A stretch of 64,000 nt of DNA from Billgrantia pellis (lineage in GTDB: Bacteria > Pseudomonadota > Gammaproteobacteria > Pseudomonadales > Halomonadaceae). The stretch lies in NCBI RefSeq assembly GCF_008297955.1, contig NZ_VTPY01000005.1, forward strand, positions 1-64,000, written 5' to 3'. The translations under genes and the position numbers were made by a program. The notes under the pieces were generated by a model, which saw only the letters and a program-made list of their open reading frames with translations, searched no databases and was not told where the DNA came from. Positions 16,374 through 27,600 of the stretch are shown in pieces. How positions within the stretch are numbered: the stretch's first letter is position 1; the number at the start of each line of letters is the position of its first letter.

Positions 16374-18173
16374 ATGACCGACCGCAAGATCACGCCCGAC
16401 CAGTTGCGTTCGCGCTGGTGGTTCGATAACCCCGACCACCCGGGCACCACGGCGCTGTGCATCGAGCGCTACATGAACTACGGCATCACCTTGGAGGAGC
16501 TCGCCAGCGGCAAGCCGATCATCGGTATCTGCCAGTCGGGCTCCGACCTGACGCCGTGCAACCGCCACCATATCGAGCTGGTCAAGCGGGTCAAGGACGG
16601 CATCCGCGCCGCCGGCGGCGTGCCGTTCGAGTTCCCGCTGCACCCCATTCACGAGAACGCGCGGCGGCCCACCGCCGCGTTGGATCGCAACCTGGCCTAC
16701 CTGGGCTTGGTCGAGGTGTTGCACGGTTATCCGCTCGACGGCGTGGTGCTCACCACCGGCTGCGACAAGACCACACCGGCGAGCCTGATGGCCGCCGCCA
16801 CGGTCAACATTCCCGCCATCGTGCTCTCGGGCGGGCCGATGCTCAACGGTTGGCGCGGGCCGGACCGGGTCGGCTCCGGCACCATCGTCTGGGAGCTGCG
16901 CAAGCGCCTGGCGGCGGGCGACATCGACTACGCCGAGTTCCTCGCCCGGGCCAGCGACTCGGCCCCCTCGGTGGGCCATTGCAACACCATGGGCACCGCC
17001 TCGACCATGAACTCCATGGCCGAGGCATTGGGCATGAGCCTGCCTGGCTCGGCGATGATCCCGGCGCCCTACAAGGAGCGCTCGATGGTGGCCTACGACA
17101 CCGGCGGGCGCATCGTCGACATGGTGTGGCAGGACTTGCGGCCCAGTGACATCTTGGTCCGCGAGGCGTTCGAGAACGCCATCGTGGTGTGCTCGGCGCT
17201 GGGCGGCTCCTCCAACGCGCCGATCCACATCAACGCCATTGCCCGCCACTCGGGCGTCGAGCTGACCAACGACGATTGGCAGGCGTTGGGCCATGCCATC
17301 CCGCTGCTGGCCAACGTGATGCCCGCCGGGGCCTATCTCTCGGAAGAGTTCTACCGCGCCGGCGGCGTGCCGGCGGTGGTTCATGAGCTGCTTGGCGCCG
17401 GCAAGCTCCACGGCGAGGCGTTGACCGTCAACGGAAGAACGCTGGCCGACAACTGCGCCGGGCGCGAGACCCAGGACCCCGAAGTGATCCGCCGCTACGA
17501 CAACCCGTTGGTCGAGCAGGCCGGCTTCCTCAACCTCAAGGGCAACTTGTTCGACTCGGCGCTGATGAAGACCAGCGTGATCTCCGCCGACTTCCGCGCG
17601 CGTTTCCTCTCCAATCCGGACGACCCCGACGCCTTCGAGGGCAAGGTGGCGGTGTTCGACGGCTCGGAGGATTACCACGCGCGTATCGACGATCCGACGC
17701 TCGACATCGACGAGGATACGATACTGGTGATGCGCGGTGCCGGTCCGGTGGGGCATCCGGGTGGCGCCGAAGTGGTCAACATGCAGCCGCCCGAGGCGTT
17801 GATCAAACGCGGCATCGAGTCGCTGCCGTGCCTGGGCGACGGGCGCCAGTCGGGCACCTCCGGTTCGCCCTCGATCCTCAACGCCGCGCCCGAGGCGGCC
17901 ACGGGCGGCGGCCTGGCACTGCTCGAGGATGGCGACCGCCTGCGCGTCGACCTCAATCGTGGCGAGGTACGCCTGCTGATCGACGACGCCGAGATACAGG
18001 CGCGACGCGAGCGCCTGGAGAAGCAGGGCGGCTATCGCTATCCCGATCACCAGACGCCGTGGCAGGAGATCCAGCGCACCTTGGTCGACCAGCACGACCA
18101 GGGCATGGTGCTCAAGCCGGCGCCCAAATACCGCGACGTGGCGCGCCAGAGCCCGCCGCGCGACAATCACTAA
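16374..18173 (+). CDS. xylD: D-xylonate dehydratase, IlvD/Edd family
   Basis: A 599-residue [2Fe-2S] dehydratase converting D-xylonate to 2-keto-3-deoxy-D-xylonate. Cluster ligands are Cys62 (TPCN), Cys130 (TGCDKT, with Lys132) and Cys203 (GHCNTMGT); this spacing mirrors Caulobacter xylonate dehydratase from memory. The long C-terminal tail ([18 protein letters not shown]) is also typical of that subgroup and is absent from the arabinonate dehydratase at 11500. A second SMP-30 lactonase gene begins 34 bases after its stop. Some D-gluconate activity is possible. Confidence 0.87.
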   Translation: MTDRKITPDQLRSRWWFDNPDHPGTTALCIERYMNYGITLEELASGKPIIGICQSGSDLTPCNRHHIELVKRVKDGIRAAGGVPFEFPLHPIHENARRPTAALDRNLAYLGLVEVLHGYPLDGVVLTTGCDKTTPASLMAAATVNIPAIVLSGGPMLNGWRGPDRVGSGTIVWELRKRLAAGDIDYAEFLARASDSAPSVGHCNTMGTASTMNSMAEALGMSLPGSAMIPAPYKERSMVAYDTGGRIVDMVWQDLRPSDILVREAFENAIVVCSALGGSSNAPIHINAIARHSGVELTNDDWQALGHAIPLLANVMPAGAYLSEEFYRAGGVPAVVHELLGAGKLHGEALTVNGRTLADNCAGRETQDPEVIRRYDNPLVEQAGFLNLKGNLFDSALMKTSVISADFRARFLSNPDDPDAFEGKVAVFDGSEDYHARIDDPTLDIDEDTILVMRGAGPVGHPGGAEVVNMQPPEALIKRGIESLPCLGDGRQSGTSGSPSILNAAPEAATGGGLALLEDGDRLRVDLNRGEVRLLIDDAEIQARRERLEKQGGYRYPDHQTPWQEIQRTLVDQHDQGMVLKPAPKYRDVARQSPPRDNH

Positions 18174-18207
18174 GATCATGGAAGCCGTGAAATACGAGGG
18201 TGGAGTC

Positions 18208-19092
18208 ATGCCAGAGGGCAGCATTGAAGTCGCGGTCGAGCTCGACATGAGCCTGGGCGAGAGCCCGGTGTGGTCGGTAGCGCGTCAGACGCTCTATTGG
18301 GCCGATATCAACAAAGGCCATGTCTACGCCTGGCGCCCTCGGGACGGCGGTGTGCCGACGCGTATCGAACTGGGCGAGAAGGTGGGCTGCGTGGCGCTCA
18401 CCGATACGGGCTTGGTGGCGGCCGCGGCGTCGGGCATCGTGCGCCTGCCCGAGAACGGCGAACCCGAACGGCTGGCGGCCAATACCGAATGGCAGGCGGG
18501 GCAGGGCAACCGCTTCAATGACGGACGCTGCGATGCCGCCGGACGGCTGTGGGTGGGGACTATCGCCACGGACGAGTCGAGCCCCACGGCGGCGCTCTAC
18601 TGCCTCGACAAAGGGGAACTGACGCAGCGTGTGCCCGGCATCGGTATCTCCAACGGGCTCGCCTTCAGCCCCGATCGGCGCTGGCTCTACCACACCGATT
18701 CGCCGACCCGGCGCATCCTGCGCTACCCCTTCGATGTCGACAGCGGCGCACTGGGGGAAAGCGAAACCTGGGTCGACCTGGAGGCGCTGGGGTTGCCCGG
18801 GGTGCCCGACGGCGCGGCGGTGGACAGCGAAGGGTGCTACTGGAGCGCGCTCTATGACGGCGGCCGCGTGGTGCGCTTCTCGCCCGAGGGCGAGCTGGTT
18901 GCGGAGCACGAGGTGCCGTGTCCGCATCCGACCATGGTGGCCTTCGGTGGGGCCGACCTGCGCACGCTCTACATCACCACCGCGACCCAGCACCTGGATG
19001 CCGAGGGCAAGGCGCGCTGGCCGCTGGCCGGCAGCCTGCTGCAGATGCAGACTGGCGTTGCGGGACTCGCCGAGCCTGACTTTACAGGCTAA
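18208..19092 (+). CDS. SMP-30/gluconolactonase-family sugar lactonase (probable xylonolactonase)
   Basis: A 294-residue beta-propeller lactonase, a second paralogue in the island. It has the metal ligands of the family: LGESPVWS, GNRFNDGRCDAAGRLWVG and NGLAFSPDRRWLYHTDS. An ATG at 18178 is in frame, but 18208 has GAGGGTGGAG directly upstream and is preferred. Because it follows xylonate dehydratase, D-xylono-lactone is the likely substrate. Its stop overlaps that of argE, on the other strand, by four bases. Confidence 0.85.
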   Translation: MPEGSIEVAVELDMSLGESPVWSVARQTLYWADINKGHVYAWRPRDGGVPTRIELGEKVGCVALTDTGLVAAAASGIVRLPENGEPERLAANTEWQAGQGNRFNDGRCDAAGRLWVGTIATDESSPTAALYCLDKGELTQRVPGIGISNGLAFSPDRRWLYHTDSPTRRILRYPFDVDSGALGESETWVDLEALGLPGVPDGAAVDSEGCYWSALYDGGRVVRFSPEGELVAEHEVPCPHPTMVAFGGADLRTLYITTATQHLDAEGKARWPLAGSLLQMQTGVAGLAEPDFTG

Positions 19093-20243
19093 CGGCTGGC
19101 CAGCCGGCGCCCCAAGGCCTGCATGAAGCGGGTGCCGGCCGCGAGCTGCTCGATCTCGATGTACTCGTCCGGTTGATGTGCCTGACGGATGCTGCCGGGG
19201 CCGCAGATCACGGTGGGCAGACCCACGCGCTGGAACTGACCGGCCTCGGTGGCGTAGGCCACCGCGCCGCTGGGCTGCTCACCGAGCAGCTCGCGGCACA
19301 GGCCGAGCACCTCGGCATTGTTGTCGTCGGCCAGCGCTGGCACGGTAACGTTGAGCGCTTCGGTGACAATGCCGGCCTCGGGTGCGCGGCGCTGCATCTC
19401 GACCTCGAGCTCAGCGGCGTAATCGTTCACCCGGGCGATCAGATCCTCGAAGCGATCCTTGGGCAGGTGGCGAATCTCCCACTCGAAGGTGCACTCGCGG
19501 GCCATGATGTTGATTGCGGTACCGCCGGCGATCTTGCCCACGTGCAGGCTCGAGTGAGCAACGTTGAAAGCCTCGTCGATGCGACCCTCGGCACGCAGCT
19601 CGGCCATCACGTCCTCGATCTTCGTCACTAACCGCGCGGCCACATGGATCGCCGAGACGCCCTGGTCGACCTGGCTGGAATGCGAGGCGCGGCCGGTCAC
19701 CGTGGTGCGCAGGTTGGTGGCGCCCTTGTGGGCCACCACCGGCTGCATCATTGTGGGCTCGCCGACGATCACCGCCGCGGGGCGCGGGTGGTCGGCCATC
19801 AATCTTTCGATCATGCGCGGTGCGCCGATGCAGCCCACCTCCTCGTCGTAGGAGAGGGCCAGGTAGAGCGGTGCACTGAGTTCCAGGTTCACCCATTTCG
19901 GCAACTCAGCCAGGGCGCAGGCGATGAAGCCCTTCATGTCGCAGGTGCCGCGCCCGTAAAGCTTGCCGTCGCCCTTGTCGTTCAGGGTGAACGGGTCGGT
20001 GGACCACGGCTGGCCATCGACCGGTACCACATCGGTGTGGCCCGAAAGCACCACGCCGCCTGCCACATCCGGCCCGATGCGCGCCAGCAGGTTGGCCTTG
20101 CTGCCGTCGTCGCTCTCCACCCGCCAATGATCCACTCCATGCTCGTCGAGGTAGCCTTCGACAAAGGCGATCAGGTCGAGGTTGGAATCACGCGAAACGG
20201 TGGCAAAGCCCACCAGGCGCTCAAGCATTTCGGCGGCGGTCAT
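19089..20243 (-). CDS. argE: Acetylornithine deacetylase (M20 family)
   Basis: A 384-residue M20 metallopeptidase that removes acetate from N2-acetylornithine in arginine synthesis. Dinuclear-metal motifs: SGHTDVVPVDGQPW (His/Asp), GRGTCDMKGF with the bridging Asp, SYDEEVGCIGA with the catalytic Glu-Glu pair, GEPT and a late His (RQAHQPDEYIE). The dimerisation-domain motif HSSQVDQGVSAI is also present. AAAGGAG precedes the ATG. Related ArgE-like deacylases can act on other N-acyl amino acids, so the arginine role is likely but not proven by this isolated gene. Confidence 0.88.
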   Translation of the reverse strand: MTAAEMLERLVGFATVSRDSNLDLIAFVEGYLDEHGVDHWRVESDDGSKANLLARIGPDVAGGVVLSGHTDVVPVDGQPWSTDPFTLNDKGDGKLYGRGTCDMKGFIACALAELPKWVNLELSAPLYLALSYDEEVGCIGAPRMIERLMADHPRPAAVIVGEPTMMQPVVAHKGATNLRTTVTGRASHSSQVDQGVSAIHVAARLVTKIEDVMAELRAEGRIDEAFNVAHSSLHVGKIAGGTAINIMARECTFEWEIRHLPKDRFEDLIARVNDYAAELEVEMQRRAPEAGIVTEALNVTVPALADDNNAEVLGLCRELLGEQPSGAVAYATEAGQFQRVGLPTVICGPGSIRQAHQPDEYIEIEQLAAGTRFMQALGRRLASR

Positions 20244-20357
20244 GACGCACTCCTTTCATCACAATGCCGAAAGCCTACCACGACTGGATTGGCCGAAGGC
20301 CATTACGGGTGGCCGCGGATAGCTGGTTTTAAGCTATTTACGATGGTTGTGGTGGAA

Positions 20358-20378
20358 TCAATAGTTAATGGCTATTGA
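20358..20378. promoter_or_regulatory. OxyR-like dyad upstream of katG
   Basis: TCAATAG-N7-CTATTGA, which contains the ATAG-N7-CTAT core of OxyR half-elements, about 134 bases before the katG start. A second, weaker ATAG-N7-TGAT element is at 20406-20420. OxyR control of catalase-peroxidase is common, so the position is sensible. Confidence 0.45.
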
Positions 20379-20511
20379 GGCGGTGCGGAAAAACAAGTCC
20401 TCCTAATAGATCCTACTGATATATCTAATGTCACGCTGATGGCGAGCAGGAAACACGATAGGTCATCGGCACCGCTTTTTGCACAACAAAGCGTCACTAA
20501 CGGAGAGCGTC

Positions 20512-22732
<2,221 letters not shown>

Positions 22733-22759
22733 TGCTCATCGAAATGCGACGTGACAGAG

Positions 22760-22785
22760 GCGCCTCGGCAACGGGGCGCTTTCTT
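22760..22785 (+). terminator. Possible rho-independent terminator after katG
   Basis: A short GC hairpin (GCGCC, loop, GGCGC) followed by TTTCTT, 28 bases after the katG stop. The stem is short, so this is tentative. Confidence 0.4.
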
Positions 22786-22821
22786 CGTCTCGCAGTTTCT
22801 TGGCTGGACTATCTTCGGTTC

Positions 22822-22870
22822 CTAAAATAAGCCGTCTGCTTATTTTAGTTTCGGCCGGAAACTAAAATAA
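22822..22870. promoter_or_regulatory. Triple inverted repeat upstream of the RhuM-Fic gene
   Basis: Three copies of CTAAAATAA in alternating orientation: forward at 22822-22830, reverse at 22840-22848, forward at 22862-22870. The first and second form an 11-base inverted repeat (CTAAAATAAGC with GCTTATTTTAG, 5-base gap). The second and third form a 13-base one (TTATTTTAGTTTC with GAAACTAAAATAA, 5-base gap). The AT-rich blocks stand out from the GC-rich surroundings. Likely an operator array for the gene that starts at 23027. Confidence 0.6.
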
Positions 22871-23026
22871 GGCGTACTGGCTGGTGTGGACGGGTGCTAT
22901 GGACGCTTGGCGACCCGAGGCGACACCGCGTAGCATTACGGCACGATTCATCCGCGGCCGTTGGTCGTCTGTATCATAAGAGCCTGAGCCTCAGGTGCAG
23001 GAGGCGGCTGTGACAGGGACAACGAC

Positions 23027-24037
23027 ATGAATACCCATAGCCAGGGCCTCCTGGTCATCTACCAAGATGGCAATCACTCCGTGGAAGTGCAGCTCGACGC
23101 CGAACGGGATACCGTCTGGTTGAGCCAGCGACAGATGGCAGAGGTCTTCGACACTTCAACCGATAACATCAGCCTGCATCTGAAGAATATCTATGCTGAT
23201 GCGGAACTGAACGAATCGGCAACTACCGAGGAATCCTCGGTAGTTCGCCAAGAGGGGCGTCGGCGGGTGACGCGGCGCGTCAGGCACTACAACCTTGATG
23301 CCATAATTTCCGTGGGTTATCGCGTCAACTCGCAGCGGGCGGTGCAGTTCCGCCAATGGGCCACACGGGTTCTGCGTGAGCATCTTACCCAGGGCTGGAC
23401 GCTGAGCCGTCAACGCTTCGAGGAGAATGCGCGCGAGCTGGAGGCCGCCATGGCTCTGGTGCGCAAGACGTCCAGCAGCCCGGCGCTGGATACCGATAGC
23501 GGTCGCGGACTCGTCGATATCGTTACCCGCTATGCTCAGACTTTTCTGCTGCTACAGCGCTATGATGAGGGCCTGCTGACCGAGCCACGGGCTCAGGCCG
23601 GTGGCCTGCTGTCAACTCCGGAAGAAGCCCGCACGGCGCTTGCTTCGCTCAAGGCCGAGCTGATGGCGCGAGGGGAGGCGACCGAGCTGTTCGCTCGCGA
23701 GCGTGGCGATGGCCTTGACGCGCTGCTGGGCAATCTCGACCAGACAATCTTCGGCGAACCGGCCTATCCTTCGGTGGAAGCCAAGGCGGCTCATCTGCTC
23801 TATTTTGTCGTCAAGAACCATCCCTTCGCTGACGGCAACAAGCGCAGTGCTGCCTACCTTTTCGTGGATTTTCTCTACCGCAACAGCCGCTTGCTCAACG
23901 AGCATGGCGAGACGGTGATAAATGATGTGGGTCTGGCAGCACTTACACTGCTGATCGCCGAATCCGACCCTGCCAATAAGGAAACCATGATCCGGTTGAT
24001 CATGAATATGTTGGTTCGCCAAGGTGTAGCGGATTAA
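23027..24037 (+). CDS. RhuM-family N-terminal domain fused to a Fic/Doc domain
   Basis: A 336-residue two-domain protein. Residues ~1-130 match the RhuM (virulence RhuM) family: DTVWLSQRQMAEVFDTSTDNIS is a DNA-binding-like segment, followed by YNLDAIISVGYRVNS. Residues ~180-330 form a Fic/Doc domain with HPFADGNKRSAAYLF at 265-279. The Lys in GNKR is the Doc-like form rather than the AMPylating GNGR form, so a kinase-like or other transfer activity on a host protein is possible. No separate antitoxin gene is adjacent, so the N-terminal domain may itself provide regulation and bind the repeats upstream. A target cannot be named. Confidence 0.82.
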   Translation: MNTHSQGLLVIYQDGNHSVEVQLDAERDTVWLSQRQMAEVFDTSTDNISLHLKNIYADAELNESATTEESSVVRQEGRRRVTRRVRHYNLDAIISVGYRVNSQRAVQFRQWATRVLREHLTQGWTLSRQRFEENARELEAAMALVRKTSSSPALDTDSGRGLVDIVTRYAQTFLLLQRYDEGLLTEPRAQAGGLLSTPEEARTALASLKAELMARGEATELFARERGDGLDALLGNLDQTIFGEPAYPSVEAKAAHLLYFVVKNHPFADGNKRSAAYLFVDFLYRNSRLLNEHGETVINDVGLAALTLLIAESDPANKETMIRLIMNMLVRQGVAD

Positions 24038-24038
24038 G

Positions 24039-24128
24039 TCAGTAATGGTATCGCAGCTGCGCGATCAACAGAGCATCCTCGGTGACCTTGTAGACGAGGC
24101 GGTGCTCGTCATTGATGCGCCGTGACCT
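24039..24128 (-). pseudogene. Remnant of a YoeB/Txe toxin gene (C-terminal 28 codons)
   Basis: Reading the minus strand down to the TGA at 24039 gives RRINDEHRLVYKVTEDALL followed by IAQLRYHY. This is the conserved C-terminal end of YoeB/Txe-type mRNA-cleaving toxins, including the catalytic-end HY pair. Similarity stops at about 24125 and there is no start codon or YefM antitoxin, so only a fragment remains, ending two bases after the RhuM-Fic stop on the other strand. It shows that a toxin-antitoxin locus once stood here. Confidence 0.8.
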
Positions 24129-24164
24129 GGTGGTCGTCGAGATAGGGGAGGGAGAATAACCCGC

Positions 24165-24533
24165 TCAGTAGCGGCTTTCGGGTCGCAATTCTTCCTCGAC
24201 GGGCCTCACCTCGATGGTGCCAAGTCGCGCTGACGGCCAGCCGGCAGCAATCTCCAAGGCTTCCTCTTCTGACGCGACCTCGATCAGGAAGAAGCCGCCT
24301 AGCTGCTCCTTGGTCTCGGCAAAGGGCCCATCGGTCATGGTGAGTTCGTCATCACGAATTCTCAGGGTGTGAGCCTTGGTGGCGCTCTGCAGGGCGTTGG
24401 TCAGGACCAGCCTGCCTCGTCTCTGCAGGTCCGCCACATAATCCAGGGTTTCCTGTAGTAGCTCATGCCACTGGGCTTCCGTCATTTCGCTGAATATTCG
24501 CTCTTCCTCATAGGCGAGACAGAGGTACTTCAT
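24165..24533 (-). CDS. YciI-like (YCII/DGPF domain) protein
   Basis: A 122-residue dimeric alpha+beta-barrel type protein. The signature DGPFAETKEQLGGFFLIE gives the DGPF family its name, and the N-terminus MKYLCLAYEEER is also typical. The family is often encoded beside ECF sigma factors, but none is present here. Function is unknown; related YciI proteins have been linked to small-molecule turnover. It is a single gene between the toxin remnant and sbcC, with no obvious partner. Confidence 0.8.
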   Translation of the reverse strand: MKYLCLAYEEERIFSEMTEAQWHELLQETLDYVADLQRRGRLVLTNALQSATKAHTLRIRDDELTMTDGPFAETKEQLGGFFLIEVASEEEALEIAAGWPSARLGTIEVRPVEEELRPESRY

Positions 24534-24620
24534 GGGAGACCCTCACGTTGGGAATGCTGCCCTGTAGAAGATGACGCACGGGATGGGCCGGCGCAATGGG
24601 CCGTGAAGGGCGACGAGACG

Positions 24621-27600
24621 TCAAAGGCTGACCAACCTCGCCCGACTCGTGCCACTGCCCAACGGCTCCACCTGGATCTGCACCGGAATACGCTCGTGCA
24701 TCTCCTGCACGTGAGAGATCACGCCGACGCGGCGGCCGAGTGCCTGCAGGCCGTCGAGCGCTTCCATGGCGAGTGCCAGCGACTGCGGGTCGAGGCTGCC
24801 GAAGCCTTCATCGATGAACAGCGACTCGATGGTGAGTTCGCCCGAGGCCATGGAGGCGAGCCCCAAGGCCAGCGCCAGCGAGACGAGGAAGGTTTCGCCG
24901 CCAGAGAGCGAGTGCACCGAGCGGCGCTCGTCGCCCATGTCGTGGTCCACCACCAGCAGGCCGAGTTCGCTGCCGCCGCGTATCAGCCGGTAGCGCCGGC
25001 TGAGGCCGGTGAGGTGGGCGTTGGCGTGCTCCAGTAGCTGGTCGAGATTGTAGGCCTGGGCGATGCGGCGAAAGACCTTGCCGTCGGCGGAGCCGATCAG
25101 CTCGCTGATGCGCCCCCAGCGCACATGCTCGGTGCGTGCCGCTTCCAGTTCGGCCTGGCCCTCCTGCTGGCGCGTGCGCCTGCGATCGTCGTCGCGCAGG
25201 GCGTGAACGGCCTCGTCGCGTGTCTGCTGGGCTTGCTCCAGCTTCGGCTCAAGGGCCTGCCGTTCGGCGACGAGCGCCTCTCGACGATTGGCGATTTCCG
25301 CTTCGACGGCTTCGCCCAGTAACGCCTCGTCGCTGTTGTCATTGGCCAGCGCCTGCCCGCGGCGGTGCTCGAGCAGGGCGTGGCGCCGCTCGGCGAGGCT
25401 CGCCTCGGTGCGCTGGCGGGCCTCGTCGGCATTGGTCAGTTGGCGTTCCTCACGTTCGGCTTCCGCCTCGGGCTGCGCCAACAGCCGGGCCAGCGTGGCG
25501 TCGTCCAGCTGCGGGTGGGCCTGGCGCCAGTCGGCCAGTTCCCGCTCCAGCGAGGCGCCTTCCTGAATGAGCTGCTCGATGCGCTCGGCTTCGTGATTCG
25601 TCTGCTGGGTAAGCCGCGCCTGTTCGCCCTCGGCACCGTGGCAGCGCTCGATGGCCTGGTCGCGCTGCTGACGTGCCGACTCCTGACGCCCCTCCAACGC
25701 CTGCTGCCAGGCCTCAGCGGAGGCATGTTCGCCGAGCAGTGCCTGGAGAGTAGCGGCCAGTTCGCTGTGCTGCTGGTGCATGGGAGGTAGACGTTCGCTC
25801 TGTTTGCTCAACTCCTCTTCGAGCGCGGTCCGTCTGGCCTCGAGCTGGGCGAGCCCGAGCTCGCCCTGGCGCAAGGCTTCCTCGACCGGGTCCAGCCCGG
25901 CCTCGGCGTGGGCCAGTGCCTGGAGCGTGCGTTCACTCCGCTCGCGTTCGCCGTCGCTCTCGCGGCGCTGGTACGCCAGCCAGGCGTCGCGCTCGGCGGT
26001 ATCGATGGCGCTGAGTTCGGCGTGCAATGGATGCTCGGCCAGGCCCTGCTGCGCCAGGGCCTGGCGACTGTCGGCCTGCTGCAGCTCCTGGCGGCAGCGG
26101 GCCATCGCTGCGGTGACGGCGCGGTACTCGCCTTCGAGCTCGTCACGCTCCCGTTGGGCCTGTTCCCACGCCTGCCGGGCCTCGGCTAGCTGTTGTTGCT
26201 CCTCTGCCTGCTGGGCGGCCAACTGTGCCGCCTCGGGGGTGGCGGGCGGCTGGTGGCGGTAGGGATGGTCGATACCCCCGCACACCGGGCAAGGATTACC
26301 TTCCTGCAGCGCCTCGCGCAACTGCGCCACGCTTTCGCTGCGGGCGGCGCGGCTGCGTTCGATGAAGTCACGCAATGTGGCGTAGTGACGTTCCCGCTCG
26401 TCGAGCCGCTCCCGCGCGGCCTTGCCTTGGGCGGCCAACTCAGCCCGACGCTTTTCATCCAGGGCCAGGCGTTCGCCAAGCTGACGCTGGGCCTGCTCGG
26501 CGCGCCAGGCCTCCTGCCATCGGTTTTCCAGCTCTCCCAGGGCGAGGCTGCGGCGGGCGGCCCGGTCGTGGGCCTGTTGGGCCGTCTGACATGCGGCGTC
26601 GAGCCGCTCGTGGCCTCCCATCAACCTACGCAGCGTAGCCTGCCATTCGTCGCGCTGTCGTTTGTACTCGAGCTGCCTGGCTTCGGCTTGCCGGCGCTGC
26701 TCGGCCAATCGCTCGGTCTGTTGTCGGCAGTCGCGATGCTGCGTCTCGAGCTCGGCCAACTGCTGGCCCAGGGTGACGAGTGACTGGGTCTGTTCGCGGG
26801 CCTGGCGTAGGGCGGGTTCGGCCTGCTGGCGGGCCTGGGTGGCTGCGTCCAACTGCTGTGCGGCCCGGTCCCGCGCCTGCTCGGCGGCCTGTTGGGCGGC
26901 TTTGGCCTGCTCGAGGGCTTTGAGCGTTTGCCGGTGGGCGTCCTCCAGCGCGGCGATTTCACCGGGCAATGCGGCCTGGCGCAGCAGGCGGTGGCGCTGA
27001 GGGGCCAACAGGCGTCGGCATTCGCGATCGACTCTTGCGCCAGCAAGCGAGTGCCACTGCGCTTCGGCGTCACGCTGCTGCCGAAGCCCCTCGGCATAGG
27101 CCTGGCGCAGCCGGTGGTCGGTGGCGTGCCACTGCTGGCGAGCCATCAGGCTTTGATTCTGCTGTTGCAGGGTGGCCAGTTCGCTCTCAGCGGCTTTGGC
27201 ATCGCGCTCCAGCTCGGCGCGGGCTTCGGGCTCGGCGGGTAGGTCGTCGGCGAGCCGGGCCTGAAGCGCATCGGTGCGCTTTTTCGCCTCGCTGGCGCGG
27301 CGGTAGGCGGCCATGGAGATCAGCGAGTATTCGGCGGTTCCGGTCAGGCGCTCGAGCAGGTCGCTGCGTTCGTTGTCGTCGGCCTTGAGGAAGGCGGCGA
27401 ACTCGCTCTGGGCCAGCAGCACGGCGCGGGTGAACTGGTCGAAGGTGAGCCCCAGGCGCTCCGGCAGCAGGCGGTCGAATTCGCGCTTCTGGGCAGTGAG
27501 CAGGCGCTCGTCGTCCAGGTCGGTGAGCGACTGCTCCACGGCTTGCAGGCGACCGCCAGCCTTCTCGCGAGCGCGGCGAACGGCCCAACGGGAACGGTAG

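Noticed and set aside
16218..18248. A 676-codon open frame on the minus strand across the xylonate dehydratase gene
   Set aside because: Antisense shadow of a well-supported IlvD/Edd gene; composition is typical of reversed codons and no domain is visible.
19089..19092. Four-base overlap of convergent stops as evidence for a fused transcript
   Set aside because: Overlapping stops of convergent genes are common in compact genomes and imply no functional link.
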